Positions 1-6,743 of a stretch of 64,000 nt of DNA are shown here, one piece after another. The notes under the pieces are model-generated. The model saw nothing but the letters and a program-made list of their open reading frames with translations. It was not told where the DNA came from and made no database searches. Source of the stretch: Elusimicrobiota bacterium (lineage in GTDB: Bacteria; Elusimicrobiota; Elusimicrobia; UBA1565); the NCBI GenBank assembly GCA_016196755.1, contig JACPXC010000048.1, positions 1-64,000 on the forward strand, given 5' to 3'. A program made the translations under genes and the position numbers. Each line of letters begins with the position of its first letter. Within the stretch, counting starts at the first letter, position 1.

Positions 1-151
1 CCCTCCCGTAGGAGGCTCTTGACGCCCCACTCGGCACCGGAGGTTTCCCTCCGCTGCTGGGGCCTGCTACCGGGCGCTCCGACGCCTGCCCGGACGGGAC
101 TCGCACCCGCTGGTAATGCACGGCCTTACGGCGTACCACCTCGTCATTCTA
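1..151 (-). other. Unidentified structured region, possible leftward RNA
   Basis: No convincing protein gene is seen here. Read leftward, a -10-like TAGAAT (151-146) is followed by several strong stems: a five-base TGGTA/TACCA pairing, a CGGG/CCCG stem with a seven-base loop resembling a tRNA T-arm, a CCGGGC/GCCCGG hairpin, and GGAGG/CCTCC closed by a GAAA tetraloop. The density of nested stems suggests the 5' part of a structured RNA that runs off the left edge. I could not fit it to a tRNA, tmRNA, RNase P RNA, SRP RNA or a riboswitch class I know. The call rests on hand-read pairing only. Confidence 0.25.
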
Positions 152-229
152 GCCCATTCAGGGGGGGGCCTGCCGGTCTGTCTGACGCCCGCTGACAGGG
201 GGGCCCTGGAACGCCGCCGCGGCGCCGGG

Positions 230-235
230 TACGCT
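230..235 (+). promoter_or_regulatory. -10-like hexamer, leaderless start
   Basis: TACGCT ends 5 nt before the ATG at 241, and no Shine-Dalgarno sequence lies between them. The spacing predicts that transcription starts on or near the start codon. No clear -35 is seen. Confidence 0.35.
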
Positions 236-240
236 GTGGC

Positions 241-912
241 ATGGCCGGCTGCCGATTCTGCGGATGCTCGAGTTGGCTCTTCGGCCTGACCCCCGGCGGC
301 CTTTGCGCCAACTGCGAGCACCTGGTCTCCGCGGAGGTCGAGCAGCGGATCCGGGTCCTCAACGAGTCGGCCCGCGGCGCCGAGACCACCCAGAACGCCT
401 CCACGAAACTCGACCGCCTGGACCTCGTCGTCGTCCAGCTCGAGGCCCTGGCCGCCCACGAGCGCCGGGGGATCCCGATCGGGCTCTCCGCCGAACGCCA
501 GCTCCGGGAGGCCGCGCGGGAACGCGACGCCCTCCTGATGCAGACCGCCAAGCGCGACTTGGATGACACGATGCGCGCGGTGCGCGCCGAGCCCGACCCG
601 GAACGCAAAGCCAAGCTCCTGCTCGACTTCCGCCTGCGCCTGCGCGACTTCGCCGGCCGGGCCAGGGTCAAGGGGCCCCTGCCGGCCCTCGAGCGCAAGG
701 TGGCCCATGCCGCTTGGCGCGTGAACCTCGACGCCGCGCTCGAGCGCGGGGTCCGCGCCGAGTGCGCCGGCGACCGCGACGCCGAGCTGCGCGCCTACCA
801 GCAGTCGCTCACCCTCCTCTCCTCGCCCGACGCCTCCGGCCCCACCGTCATCGAGCAGCGCTTGCGCGTGATGGGACGGCTCGAGGCGCTTGACGCCGCC
901 CGCTCCGCTTAG
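241..912 (+). CDS. Zinc-ribbon and coiled-coil protein of unknown function
   Basis: A 223-residue protein I do not recognise. The N-terminus has Cys4, Cys7 and Cys9, then Cys22 and Cys25, spaced as in a small zinc ribbon. The rest is highly charged and almost certainly helical, with many Glu/Arg heptad-like stretches and no signal peptide or membrane segment, so a cytoplasmic adaptor or nucleic-acid/protein-binding role is plausible but unproven. The ATG start is preceded at 5 nt by a -10-like hexamer and has no ribosome-binding site. It ends just before the palindromic operator of the iron permease gene, with no clear terminator between. Confidence 0.6.
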   Translation: MAGCRFCGCSSWLFGLTPGGLCANCEHLVSAEVEQRIRVLNESARGAETTQNASTKLDRLDLVVVQLEALAAHERRGIPIGLSAERQLREAARERDALLMQTAKRDLDDTMRAVRAEPDPERKAKLLLDFRLRLRDFAGRARVKGPLPALERKVAHAAWRVNLDAALERGVRAECAGDRDAELRAYQQSLTLLSSPDASGPTVIEQRLRVMGRLEALDAARSA

Positions 913-914
913 TA

Positions 915-937
915 TTATTGATACCTAGTATCAATAA
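915..937. promoter_or_regulatory. Perfect 10-bp-arm palindrome, likely metal-regulator operator
   Basis: TTATTGATAC and GTATCAATAA form a perfect inverted repeat separated by CTA. This AT-rich 23-bp site stands out in G+C-rich surroundings, fills the gap between two genes and ends 4 nt before the ATG of the iron permease. Its position fits an operator for an iron-responsive repressor of the Fur or DtxR/MntR type; which family binds is inference, because it does not match the textbook box of either. It overlaps TAGTAT (926-931), a possible -10. Confidence 0.6.
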
Positions 938-941
938 GCGG

Positions 942-2912
942 ATGCCGGCACTCCTCACAACCCTCCTCTGTCTCGCGGTCTCGCTCCATGCCGCGGCCCC
1001 GAAGGCCGAGGAAGCCCGCCGGATCGCCTTCGCGCTGGAGATCGCCGCGGCCGAGTACGAGAAAGCCGTAGGCGGGACCGTCGTCATCAAGGCCGAGCAG
1101 GAGGAGGCGGTAGGCTTCCTGTCCCAGGCGCGCAAGCGCTTCCGGAAGCTGGCCGACGCCACGGGCTTAGACGGCTTCACCCGCGGGCCGATCGAGGACG
1201 CCTTGGCCGGTCTGGAGAAGGACGCCCGCTCCGGCCGCGGCGACCCGGCCGCGTTCCGCGCCCGCGCGGCGCGCGCCGGCTTGGAACTGGCCGCGGCCGT
1301 CGGCGCCTCGGCCCGGCCGGCCCCCGCCGAGCGCCCGTCGGCGCGCGCGGGAGCCGAGGTCTACCGCATGCACTGCGCCATGTGCCACGGCGCCAGGGGC
1401 GACGGCCACGGTCCGGCGCGCCCCGGCCTCGAGCCCAAGCCGGCCTCCTTCGCCGACGCCGAGGCCATGCGCCGCGCCGCGCCGGCCGACCTCTTCCGGG
1501 TCGTCACCGTCGGCGTCGACGGGACGGCGATGACGGCCATCGACGACCGCTTAAGCGAACTCCAGCGCTGGGACGCCGTCCAGCATATCTTCTCCTTCAC
1601 GAACCCGCCCGAGACCGTAGCGCGGGGACGGGCTCTGCTCGAGTCCGCGCGTCTTTCCGATGAGCTCGAAAGCGAGGGCGCGCGCGCCGAGTCCTCGGCC
1701 CTCGAGCTCGAGCGGCGCCTGGCGGCGGTCCTGCCGAAGGCGACCGCCGAGGAACGGGCCTCGATGGCGGCGGCTCTGCGCCTCGAGGAGCCCTCCGCCC
1801 CGCGCGCTCCGGGCCGGGACGCCGCCGAACGCCGGGCCGCCGCCCTCGTCGCGGTGGCCGCCGAGCTCGACCGTTCGGTGGCGATGCGAGCGGCGGGGAA
1901 CGCCGAGGACGCGGCCGCCTCGGCGCTCGACGCCTATCTCCTGTTCGAGCCGCTCGAGAGCGAGGCCCGCGTCGACCGGCCGTCCGAGGCCGCGGCCCTG
2001 GAGCGCTCCTTCGCGGGCCTCCAGGACGCGCTCAAGGCCGGCGCGCCGCTGGACCAGGTCGAGCGGCATGCGGCCGACATCCGGCTGTCCCTCCAAGGCC
2101 TGGCCGGAGAGCGCGGCCCCGCGGGCTCCTGGGGCGCCTTCGCCCAGTCCTTCCTCATCATCGCCCGCGAGGGCTTCGAGGCCATCCTGGTGCTCGGCGC
2201 CATCGCCGCCCTGCTCACGCGCGCCGGCCGCGGCGCCCTGCTCGGCGTCTTCTACGCCGGCGCCTGGACCGGGGTGGCGGCGTCATTTGCCACGGCCTGG
2301 ATCCTCGGCGCGCTCTTGGACGTTACCCCCGTGCAGCGCGAGGCTTTGGAAGGACTGGTCATGCTGGCGGCCGCCGTCACCTTGATGTACGTCTCGTACT
2401 GGATGCTGGCCACGATAGGGATGCGGCAATGGAACCGGTGGCTGCGCGGCCGGCTCGGTAAGGCGCTGGAGGGGGACAACGCCTGGGCTTTGGGCGCCGT
2501 GGCGTTTCTCGCGGTCTACAGGGAAGGCTTCGAGACGGTCCTGTTCTACCAAGCGCTCGTCAGCTTCGCCCCGGGGCAAGGATCCTCGATCGCGGCGGGC
2601 TTCATCGCCGGGACGCTCGCCCTGGCCGTGGTCTTCGCGGCCCTGCGCATGAGCGGCTTGCGCCTGCCGATGCGCCCGTTCTTCCTGGCTACCGGCACCC
2701 TGCTCTACGCGATGGCCGTCGTGTACATCGGCCGCGGCGTGGCCGAACTGCAGGCCGCGGGCTGGGTCTTCGCCACGGCGACGCCCTGGGCTCTCTCCGT
2801 CCCGAGCTTGGGCATCCGGCCGACCTGGCAGACCAGCGCGCCCCAGCTCGTCTTGCTGGCCGCGGGCCTGGCCGCCGCCTGGTCCGCGCGGGGACGGGGG
2901 GAGAAGGCGTGA
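942..2912 (+). CDS. FTR1-family iron permease with fused cytochrome c domain
   Basis: Predicted envelope iron importer. Residues 1-17 look like a signal peptide. A haem-binding CAMCH motif lies at about 145-149 inside a cytochrome c domain. The C-terminal third is an FTR1 permease with two REGFE motifs (about 409 and 527), the conserved iron-translocation signature. In this family the periplasmic cytochrome is thought to oxidise or hand over iron for permeation. The start was placed at ATG 942 rather than an upstream TTG at 918, because the TTG sits inside the palindromic operator and would spoil the signal peptide. It overlaps the next gene by 4 nt (GTGA), so the two are probably co-translated. 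The function is well supported; Fe(II) versus Fe(III) is not decided by sequence. Confidence 0.85.
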   Translation: MPALLTTLLCLAVSLHAAAPKAEEARRIAFALEIAAAEYEKAVGGTVVIKAEQEEAVGFLSQARKRFRKLADATGLDGFTRGPIEDALAGLEKDARSGRGDPAAFRARAARAGLELAAAVGASARPAPAERPSARAGAEVYRMHCAMCHGARGDGHGPARPGLEPKPASFADAEAMRRAAPADLFRVVTVGVDGTAMTAIDDRLSELQRWDAVQHIFSFTNPPETVARGRALLESARLSDELESEGARAESSALELERRLAAVLPKATAEERASMAAALRLEEPSAPRAPGRDAAERRAAALVAVAAELDRSVAMRAAGNAEDAAASALDAYLLFEPLESEARVDRPSEAAALERSFAGLQDALKAGAPLDQVERHAADIRLSLQGLAGERGPAGSWGAFAQSFLIIAREGFEAILVLGAIAALLTRAGRGALLGVFYAGAWTGVAASFATAWILGALLDVTPVQREALEGLVMLAAAVTLMYVSYWMLATIGMRQWNRWLRGRLGKALEGDNAWALGAVAFLAVYREGFETVLFYQALVSFAPGQGSSIAAGFIAGTLALAVVFAALRMSGLRLPMRPFFLATGTLLYAMAVVYIGRGVAELQAAGWVFATATPWALSVPSLGIRPTWQTSAPQLVLLAAGLAAAWSARGRGEKA

Positions 2913-3097
2913 CTCCCGCCAAGAACGACAGCGTGGTCTGCGAGTGCCTGGGGATTACGGAGTCGCAGGTGCGTCAGGCGGTGGCGCGCTGGAAGCTCTG
3001 CGACCTCTCGGAGATCATGACCAAGACCGAGGCGGGGACGGGCTGCAACCACTGCCACTTCGCCCTGCGGCGTTTGCTCGAGAAGCGGGCCGAATAG
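2909..3097 (+). CDS. bfd: BFD-like [2Fe-2S] ferredoxin
   Basis: A 62-residue protein with the bacterioferritin-associated ferredoxin pattern: CEC near the N-terminus (residues 11-13) and a CNHC pair near residues 46-49, the four cysteines that bind a [2Fe-2S] cluster. In known systems Bfd passes electrons to bacterioferritin to release stored iron. The GTG start overlaps the permease stop by 4 nt, and the bacterioferritin gene follows in convergent orientation about 200 bp away, so uptake, storage and release genes sit together. Length and cysteine spacing match the family. Confidence 0.8.
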   Translation: MTPAKNDSVVCECLGITESQVRQAVARWKLCDLSEIMTKTEAGTGCNHCHFALRRLLEKRAE

Positions 3098-3109
3098 ACG
3101 GAGGAATTT

Positions 3110-3297
3110 ACGCGCCTCGGGCGCGTGGATCGAAGAATCGCGTAACGGCCCGCGATTCTTCGATCTCGTACGGAGAACGACGGAAGAGTTGGGCGAATCG
3201 TGTGCACGCTTCGCGCAAGGACCCTTTAATCGGTCCGTGCGCGAAGCGTGCACGCAGGCGTGCCGATCCTACTGCCGTTTGCCGTGCATTGCTCGAG
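3110..3297. repeat. Palindromic intergenic repeat, copy 1 (degenerate)
   Basis: Between the convergent bfd and bacterioferritin genes lie two strong hairpins: 3128-3142 pairs with 3151-3165 (15 bp, perfect), and 3202-3217 pairs with 3238-3253 (16 bp, perfect) with an inner GGACC/GGTCC stem. Following the first is a segment at 3168-3199 (GTACGGAGAACGACGGAAGA and on) similar to the conserved unit of the repeats near 39.3 and 62.1 kb; 3261-3284 holds an inverted version containing CGGCAAACGGCAG. It may also serve as a two-way transcription stop, although no T-tract follows. Confidence 0.6.
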
Positions 3298-3305
3298 ATC
3301 CGCCG

Positions 3306-3782
3306 TTACTTCGCGCCGCCGATCTGCTCGGCGAGGTAGTTCTCGAGCCCCACGCCCTTGATGAGCCCGAGCTGGGTCTCCAGCCAGTCGACGTGCTCCT
3401 CGGAGTCGACCAGGATCTCCTCCATGAGCTCGCGGCTGCCGGCGTCGCCTTCTTCGAGGCAGAGCGCGATCCCCTCGTTGTAGGCGGCGACCCCGTTGGT
3501 CTCGAGCTTGAGGTCGTTCTCGAGCTGACCCTTCACGTCGGTGCCGGCGCGGATGACGTCGTAGCGCGATATCATCGGGACGCCGTCGAGGAACAGGATG
3601 CGCTCGATGATGGCGTCGGCGTGCTTCATCTCGCCGATCGACTCCTCGTGGTGCTTGGCGGCCAGCTTCATATAGCCCCAGTTCTTGCACATCTTGGCCT
3701 GGATGAAATACTGGTTGATGGCGGTGAGCTCGATCGTCAGCGCCTTATTCAAGGCTTCGATAACCTTCTGGTTCCCTTTCAT
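3306..3782 (-). CDS. bfr: Bacterioferritin
   Basis: A 158-residue iron-storage protein, exactly the usual length. Ferroxidase ligands Glu18, Glu51, His54, Glu94 and His130 and the haem-ligand Met52 all fall at canonical positions. Position 127, normally a bridging Glu, reads Ser (DSEEH), with Glu at 128 and 129. The start was set at the internal ATG (3782), which has a strong GGAGGA ribosome-binding site 5 nt upstream; the open frame continues upstream without support. It is convergent with bfd and divergent from the protease gene. The role, storing iron as a 24-mer, is family knowledge. Confidence 0.92.
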   Translation of the reverse strand: MKGNQKVIEALNKALTIELTAINQYFIQAKMCKNWGYMKLAAKHHEESIGEMKHADAIIERILFLDGVPMISRYDVIRAGTDVKGQLENDLKLETNGVAAYNEGIALCLEEGDAGSRELMEEILVDSEEHVDWLETQLGLIKGVGLENYLAEQIGGAK

Positions 3783-3816
3783 CGCGTTCCTCCAACCCTG
3801 CGCGCGGATAGTAACA

Positions 3817-3822
3817 TATAAT
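3817..3822 (+). promoter_or_regulatory. -10 box TATAAT for the HtrA-like gene
   Basis: A consensus TATAAT ends 12 nt before the ATG at 3835, leaving room for a leader of only about five nucleotides and no Shine-Dalgarno site. No good -35 is visible. Confidence 0.5.
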
Positions 3823-3834
3823 TTCCGAACGCCC

Positions 3835-4890
3835 ATGACAGCACTCCACCTGCTTCTCTTAGCCGCCGCCGCTTCCGCCGCCCCGGCCTCGGCCGTCCGC
3901 GCCGTGGCCCCGCGCGGGCCGCTGGCCGCCGACGAACAGGCGACCATAGAGCTGTTCCGCGGCGCCAACGACTCGGTCGTCTACATCACCAACATCGGCC
4001 TGGCCCGCGACCGCTTCTCGCTCGACGTCACCGAATACCCTCAGGGCACCGGCTCCGGCTTCGTCTGGGACGAGGAAGGCCGCATCGTCACGAACTTCCA
4101 CGTGATCCAGGGCGCCCAGGCCGCCGAGGTCACGCTGGCCGACCACACCACCTGGAAGGCGCGCCTGATCGGCGCCGCCCCGGACAAGGACCTGGCCGTC
4201 CTCCAGATCGACGCCCCGAAGGCCAAGCTCAAGGCCCTGCCGCTGGGCCTATCCAAGGACCTCCAGGTCGGCCAGAAAGTCTTCGCCATCGGCAACCCGT
4301 TCGGCTTGGACCAGACGTTGACCACCGGCGTGATAAGCGCCTTGGGCCGCGAGATCCAGTCCGTCACCCAGCGTCCCATCACCGGCGTCATCCAGACCGA
4401 TGCCGCGATCAACCCCGGAAACTCCGGCGGCCCTTTGCTCGACAGCGCGGGCCGCCTCATCGGGGTCAATACCGCCATCTTCAGCCCCTCCGGCGCCGCG
4501 GCCGGCATCGGCTTCGCCGTGCCGGTCGACGTCGTGGCCGCGATCATCCCCCAGCTCATCGGCCACGGCAGGGTCATCCAGCCCGGCCTCGGGATCGGCC
4601 TGGCTCAGGACTCCCTGGCCCGGCGCGCCGGGGCCGAGGGGGCCTTGGTCCTCAACGTGGCCCGGGGCGGCGCCGCCGAGCGCGCCGGCCTCCGTCCGAC
4701 GCGGCGCGACGCCTACGGCCGCATCGACCTGGGCGACGTCATCGTCGCCTTCGACGGCAAGCCGGTGCGCGAGACCGCGGACCTCTACAAGGCCCTCGAC
4801 GGCAAGGCCGTCGGCCAGACCGTGACCGTGACGGTCCTGCGCGAAGGCCGCCGCAAGGACCTGAAGGTCAAGCTCCAGGCGCTGGAGTAA
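3835..4890 (+). CDS. HtrA/DegP-type periplasmic serine protease
   Basis: A 351-residue envelope-stress protease. It has a signal peptide (about residues 1-20), a trypsin-like domain with catalytic His89 (TNFHVIQG), Asp119 (DKDLAVLQ) and Ser in NPGNSGGP near 199, and a single C-terminal PDZ domain (about 255-345). Known relatives degrade or refold misfolded periplasmic proteins. With one PDZ it resembles DegS/HhoB-size proteins rather than two-PDZ DegP. The start was placed at ATG 3835 because it begins the hydrophobic leader and lies just after a TATAAT box; the frame is open 50 codons further upstream. The SulP gene follows after 1 nt. Confidence 0.9.
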   Translation: MTALHLLLLAAAASAAPASAVRAVAPRGPLAADEQATIELFRGANDSVVYITNIGLARDRFSLDVTEYPQGTGSGFVWDEEGRIVTNFHVIQGAQAAEVTLADHTTWKARLIGAAPDKDLAVLQIDAPKAKLKALPLGLSKDLQVGQKVFAIGNPFGLDQTLTTGVISALGREIQSVTQRPITGVIQTDAAINPGNSGGPLLDSAGRLIGVNTAIFSPSGAAAGIGFAVPVDVVAAIIPQLIGHGRVIQPGLGIGLAQDSLARRAGAEGALVLNVARGGAAERAGLRPTRRDAYGRIDLGDVIVAFDGKPVRETADLYKALDGKAVGQTVTVTVLREGRRKDLKVKLQALE

Positions 4891-4891
4891 C

Positions 4892-6583
4892 GTGGCCGCC
4901 GCGACCCGCCGCCCTCCGCCGCTCTTCAGACCCAAGCTCGCCAGCGTGGTGGCCGACGGCTACAGCTGGGAGACGTTCTGGGCGGACGCCGCCTCCGGCG
5001 TCATCGTCGGCCTGGTCGCGCTCCCGCTGGCCATCGCCTTCGCCATCGCCTCCGGGGTCCCGCCGGAGAGCGGCCTGGTCACCGCCGTGGTGGCCGGTTT
5101 CCTCATCTCCGCCCTTGGAGGGAGCAAGGTCCAGATCGGCGGCCCCACCGGGGCCTTCATCGTCGTGGTCTACTCCATCGTCCAGCGCCATGGCGTCGAC
5201 GGGCTGGCCGCGGCGACTCTGCTGGCCGGGTTCATGCTGGTCGGCATGGGCTTGGCGCGGCTGGGTTCGGCGATCAAGTACATCCCCTATCCCGTGACGG
5301 TAGGCTTCACCTCCGGGATCGCCCTGATCATCGCCGCCTCGCAGGGCCGGGACTTCCTCGGGCTCACGATGCAATCCGTGCCGGCCGACTTCATCCACAA
5401 GCTCGGAGCGTACGCCTCGCACGCCGGCACGGTCAACCCGTGGGCTCTGGGGCTCGGCCTGGCTTGCCTGCTGCTGCTGGCGCTCTGGCCGCGGCTGACG
5501 CGGCGGGTCCCGGCGCCCTTCGTGGTCATCGTGGCGGCCACCGCCGCCGTGGCCCTGCTCGACATCCCCGTCGACACCATCGGCAGCCGCTTTCCGCCGA
5601 TCCCGGCCGGCCTGCCGGTTCCCCGCCTCCCTAACATCTCGCTGGCCACCCTGCGCGAGGTCTTCCAGCCCGCCGTCACCATAGCGCTCCTGGCCGCCAT
5701 CGAGTCGCTGCTCTCGGCGGTCGTGGCCGACGGCATGACCGGAGGGCGCCATCGTTCCGACACCGAGCTCATCGCCCAAGGCGTGGCCAACATCGCCGTG
5801 CCCCTCTTCGGCGGCATCCCCGCCACCGGCGCCATCGCCCGCACCGCCACCAACGTCAAGAGCGGCGGCAAGACTCCGGTAGCCGGGCTCATCCACGCCG
5901 CGACCCTCCTGCTCATCATGCTGTTCTTCGGAAGTCGGGCGTCGCTCATCCCCATGCCCGCCTTGGCGGCCATCCTCCTGTTCGTGGCCTACAACATGAG
6001 CGAGTGGCGCCTGTTCGTCCGCCTTCTGCGCGCCCCCAAGAGCGACGTGGCGGTGCTCGTCGCCACCTTTCTCCTCACGGTCCTCATCGATCTCACGGTG
6101 GCCATCGAGACCGGCATGGTCATGGCGGCGTTCCTCTTCATGCGCCGCATGGCCGCCGCCACCAAGACCGCCTTCGTCACCGGAGCGGCGCCCGAAGACG
6201 AAGACCCCGACGACCCCATGGCCGTCTCCCGCAAGAGCATCCCGAAGGGCGTCGAAGTCTTCGAGATCGACGGCCCGTTCTTCTTCGGGGCCGCCGACCA
6301 GTTCAAGGACGCCCTGCGCGCCGTCGCCGCCGCGCCCAAGGTCCTCATCCTGCGCATGCGCCGGGTCCCGGTCATCGACGCCACCGGGATCGCCGCCCTC
6401 GACGACGTGTTCCGGAAATCCCAGCGCGACGGCACGCGCCTCATCCTCTCCGGGCTGCATGCCCGGCCGCGCGCGGTCATGCGCCAGATGGGCTTGCTCG
6501 AACGGATCGGCGAGGAGAACCTCGTCTCCGACCTCGACAAGGCGCTGGACCGGGCGCGCGCCGTGCTGGGCGGGCAGGGCTGA
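4892..6583 (+). CDS. SulP-family anion transporter with STAS domain
   Basis: A 563-residue inner-membrane transporter. Residues about 25-420 hold repeated hydrophobic helices typical of SulP, beginning near the TGIVVGLVALPLAIAF-like region. Residues about 447-560 form a cytoplasmic STAS domain containing VIDATGIAALD, the usual regulatory-loop motif. SulP proteins carry sulfate, bicarbonate or dicarboxylates, often with Na+ or H+; the substrate cannot be read from sequence. The GTG start follows the protease stop by 1 nt, so the genes are probably one transcript. No partner carbonic anhydrase or sulfate-assimilation gene is adjacent. Confidence 0.85.
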   Translation: MAAATRRPPPLFRPKLASVVADGYSWETFWADAASGVIVGLVALPLAIAFAIASGVPPESGLVTAVVAGFLISALGGSKVQIGGPTGAFIVVVYSIVQRHGVDGLAAATLLAGFMLVGMGLARLGSAIKYIPYPVTVGFTSGIALIIAASQGRDFLGLTMQSVPADFIHKLGAYASHAGTVNPWALGLGLACLLLLALWPRLTRRVPAPFVVIVAATAAVALLDIPVDTIGSRFPPIPAGLPVPRLPNISLATLREVFQPAVTIALLAAIESLLSAVVADGMTGGRHRSDTELIAQGVANIAVPLFGGIPATGAIARTATNVKSGGKTPVAGLIHAATLLLIMLFFGSRASLIPMPALAAILLFVAYNMSEWRLFVRLLRAPKSDVAVLVATFLLTVLIDLTVAIETGMVMAAFLFMRRMAAATKTAFVTGAAPEDEDPDDPMAVSRKSIPKGVEVFEIDGPFFFGAADQFKDALRAVAAAPKVLILRMRRVPVIDATGIAALDDVFRKSQRDGTRLILSGLHARPRAVMRQMGLLERIGEENLVSDLDKALDRARAVLGGQG

Positions 6584-6743
6584 CCGGACGCATCGCCGCG
6601 CGCGACCGATGCCGCCGTCCCGCCTGAGCGATGCCGCGCGCCTAAAAAAAGCGCTGACGGTGCCAGGCTTTAGACAACCCCTCCGCTCAAGTTTCTTACC
6701 TTAATCCCCTTGAAAATCGGGCCGTTAGGCCCATAATTAGGAG
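6584..6743. other. Intergenic spacer with hairpin and -10 element
   Basis: The spacer holds an A-run, a GGTGCCAGGC motif (6659-6668) shared with the palindrome at 31306, and a GGGCC-GTTA-GGCCC hairpin (6719-6732) next to a CATAAT -10-like hexamer (6732-6737) that ends 6 nt before the GTG of the next gene. The AGGAG sequence touches the GTG directly, too close to act as a normal ribosome-binding site, so a leaderless start explains it better. Confidence 0.45.

Noticed and set aside
1-154. tRNA gene at the left edge
   Set aside because: One T-arm-like loop is present but the acceptor and D-arm cannot be paired.
918-941. TTG start for the FTR1 permease
   Set aside because: It lies within the palindromic operator and would put eight extra residues ahead of the signal peptide.
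3685-3834. Upstream extension of the HtrA-like protein
   Set aside because: It overlaps bfr on the other strand and would destroy the signal peptide; TATAAT lies just before ATG 3835.
4868-6460. Long open frame on the minus strand opposite the SulP gene, and similar ones at 11555-13471 and 27290-30901
   Set aside because: G+C-rich codon usage creates long antisense frames; these are low-complexity (His/Gly/Arg/Asp) and lie on clear genes.
6641-6700. GGTGCCAGGC motif as an insertion-sequence end
   Set aside because: Only a ten-base match to the palindrome at 31306, with no transposase; probably part of a terminator-like repeat.
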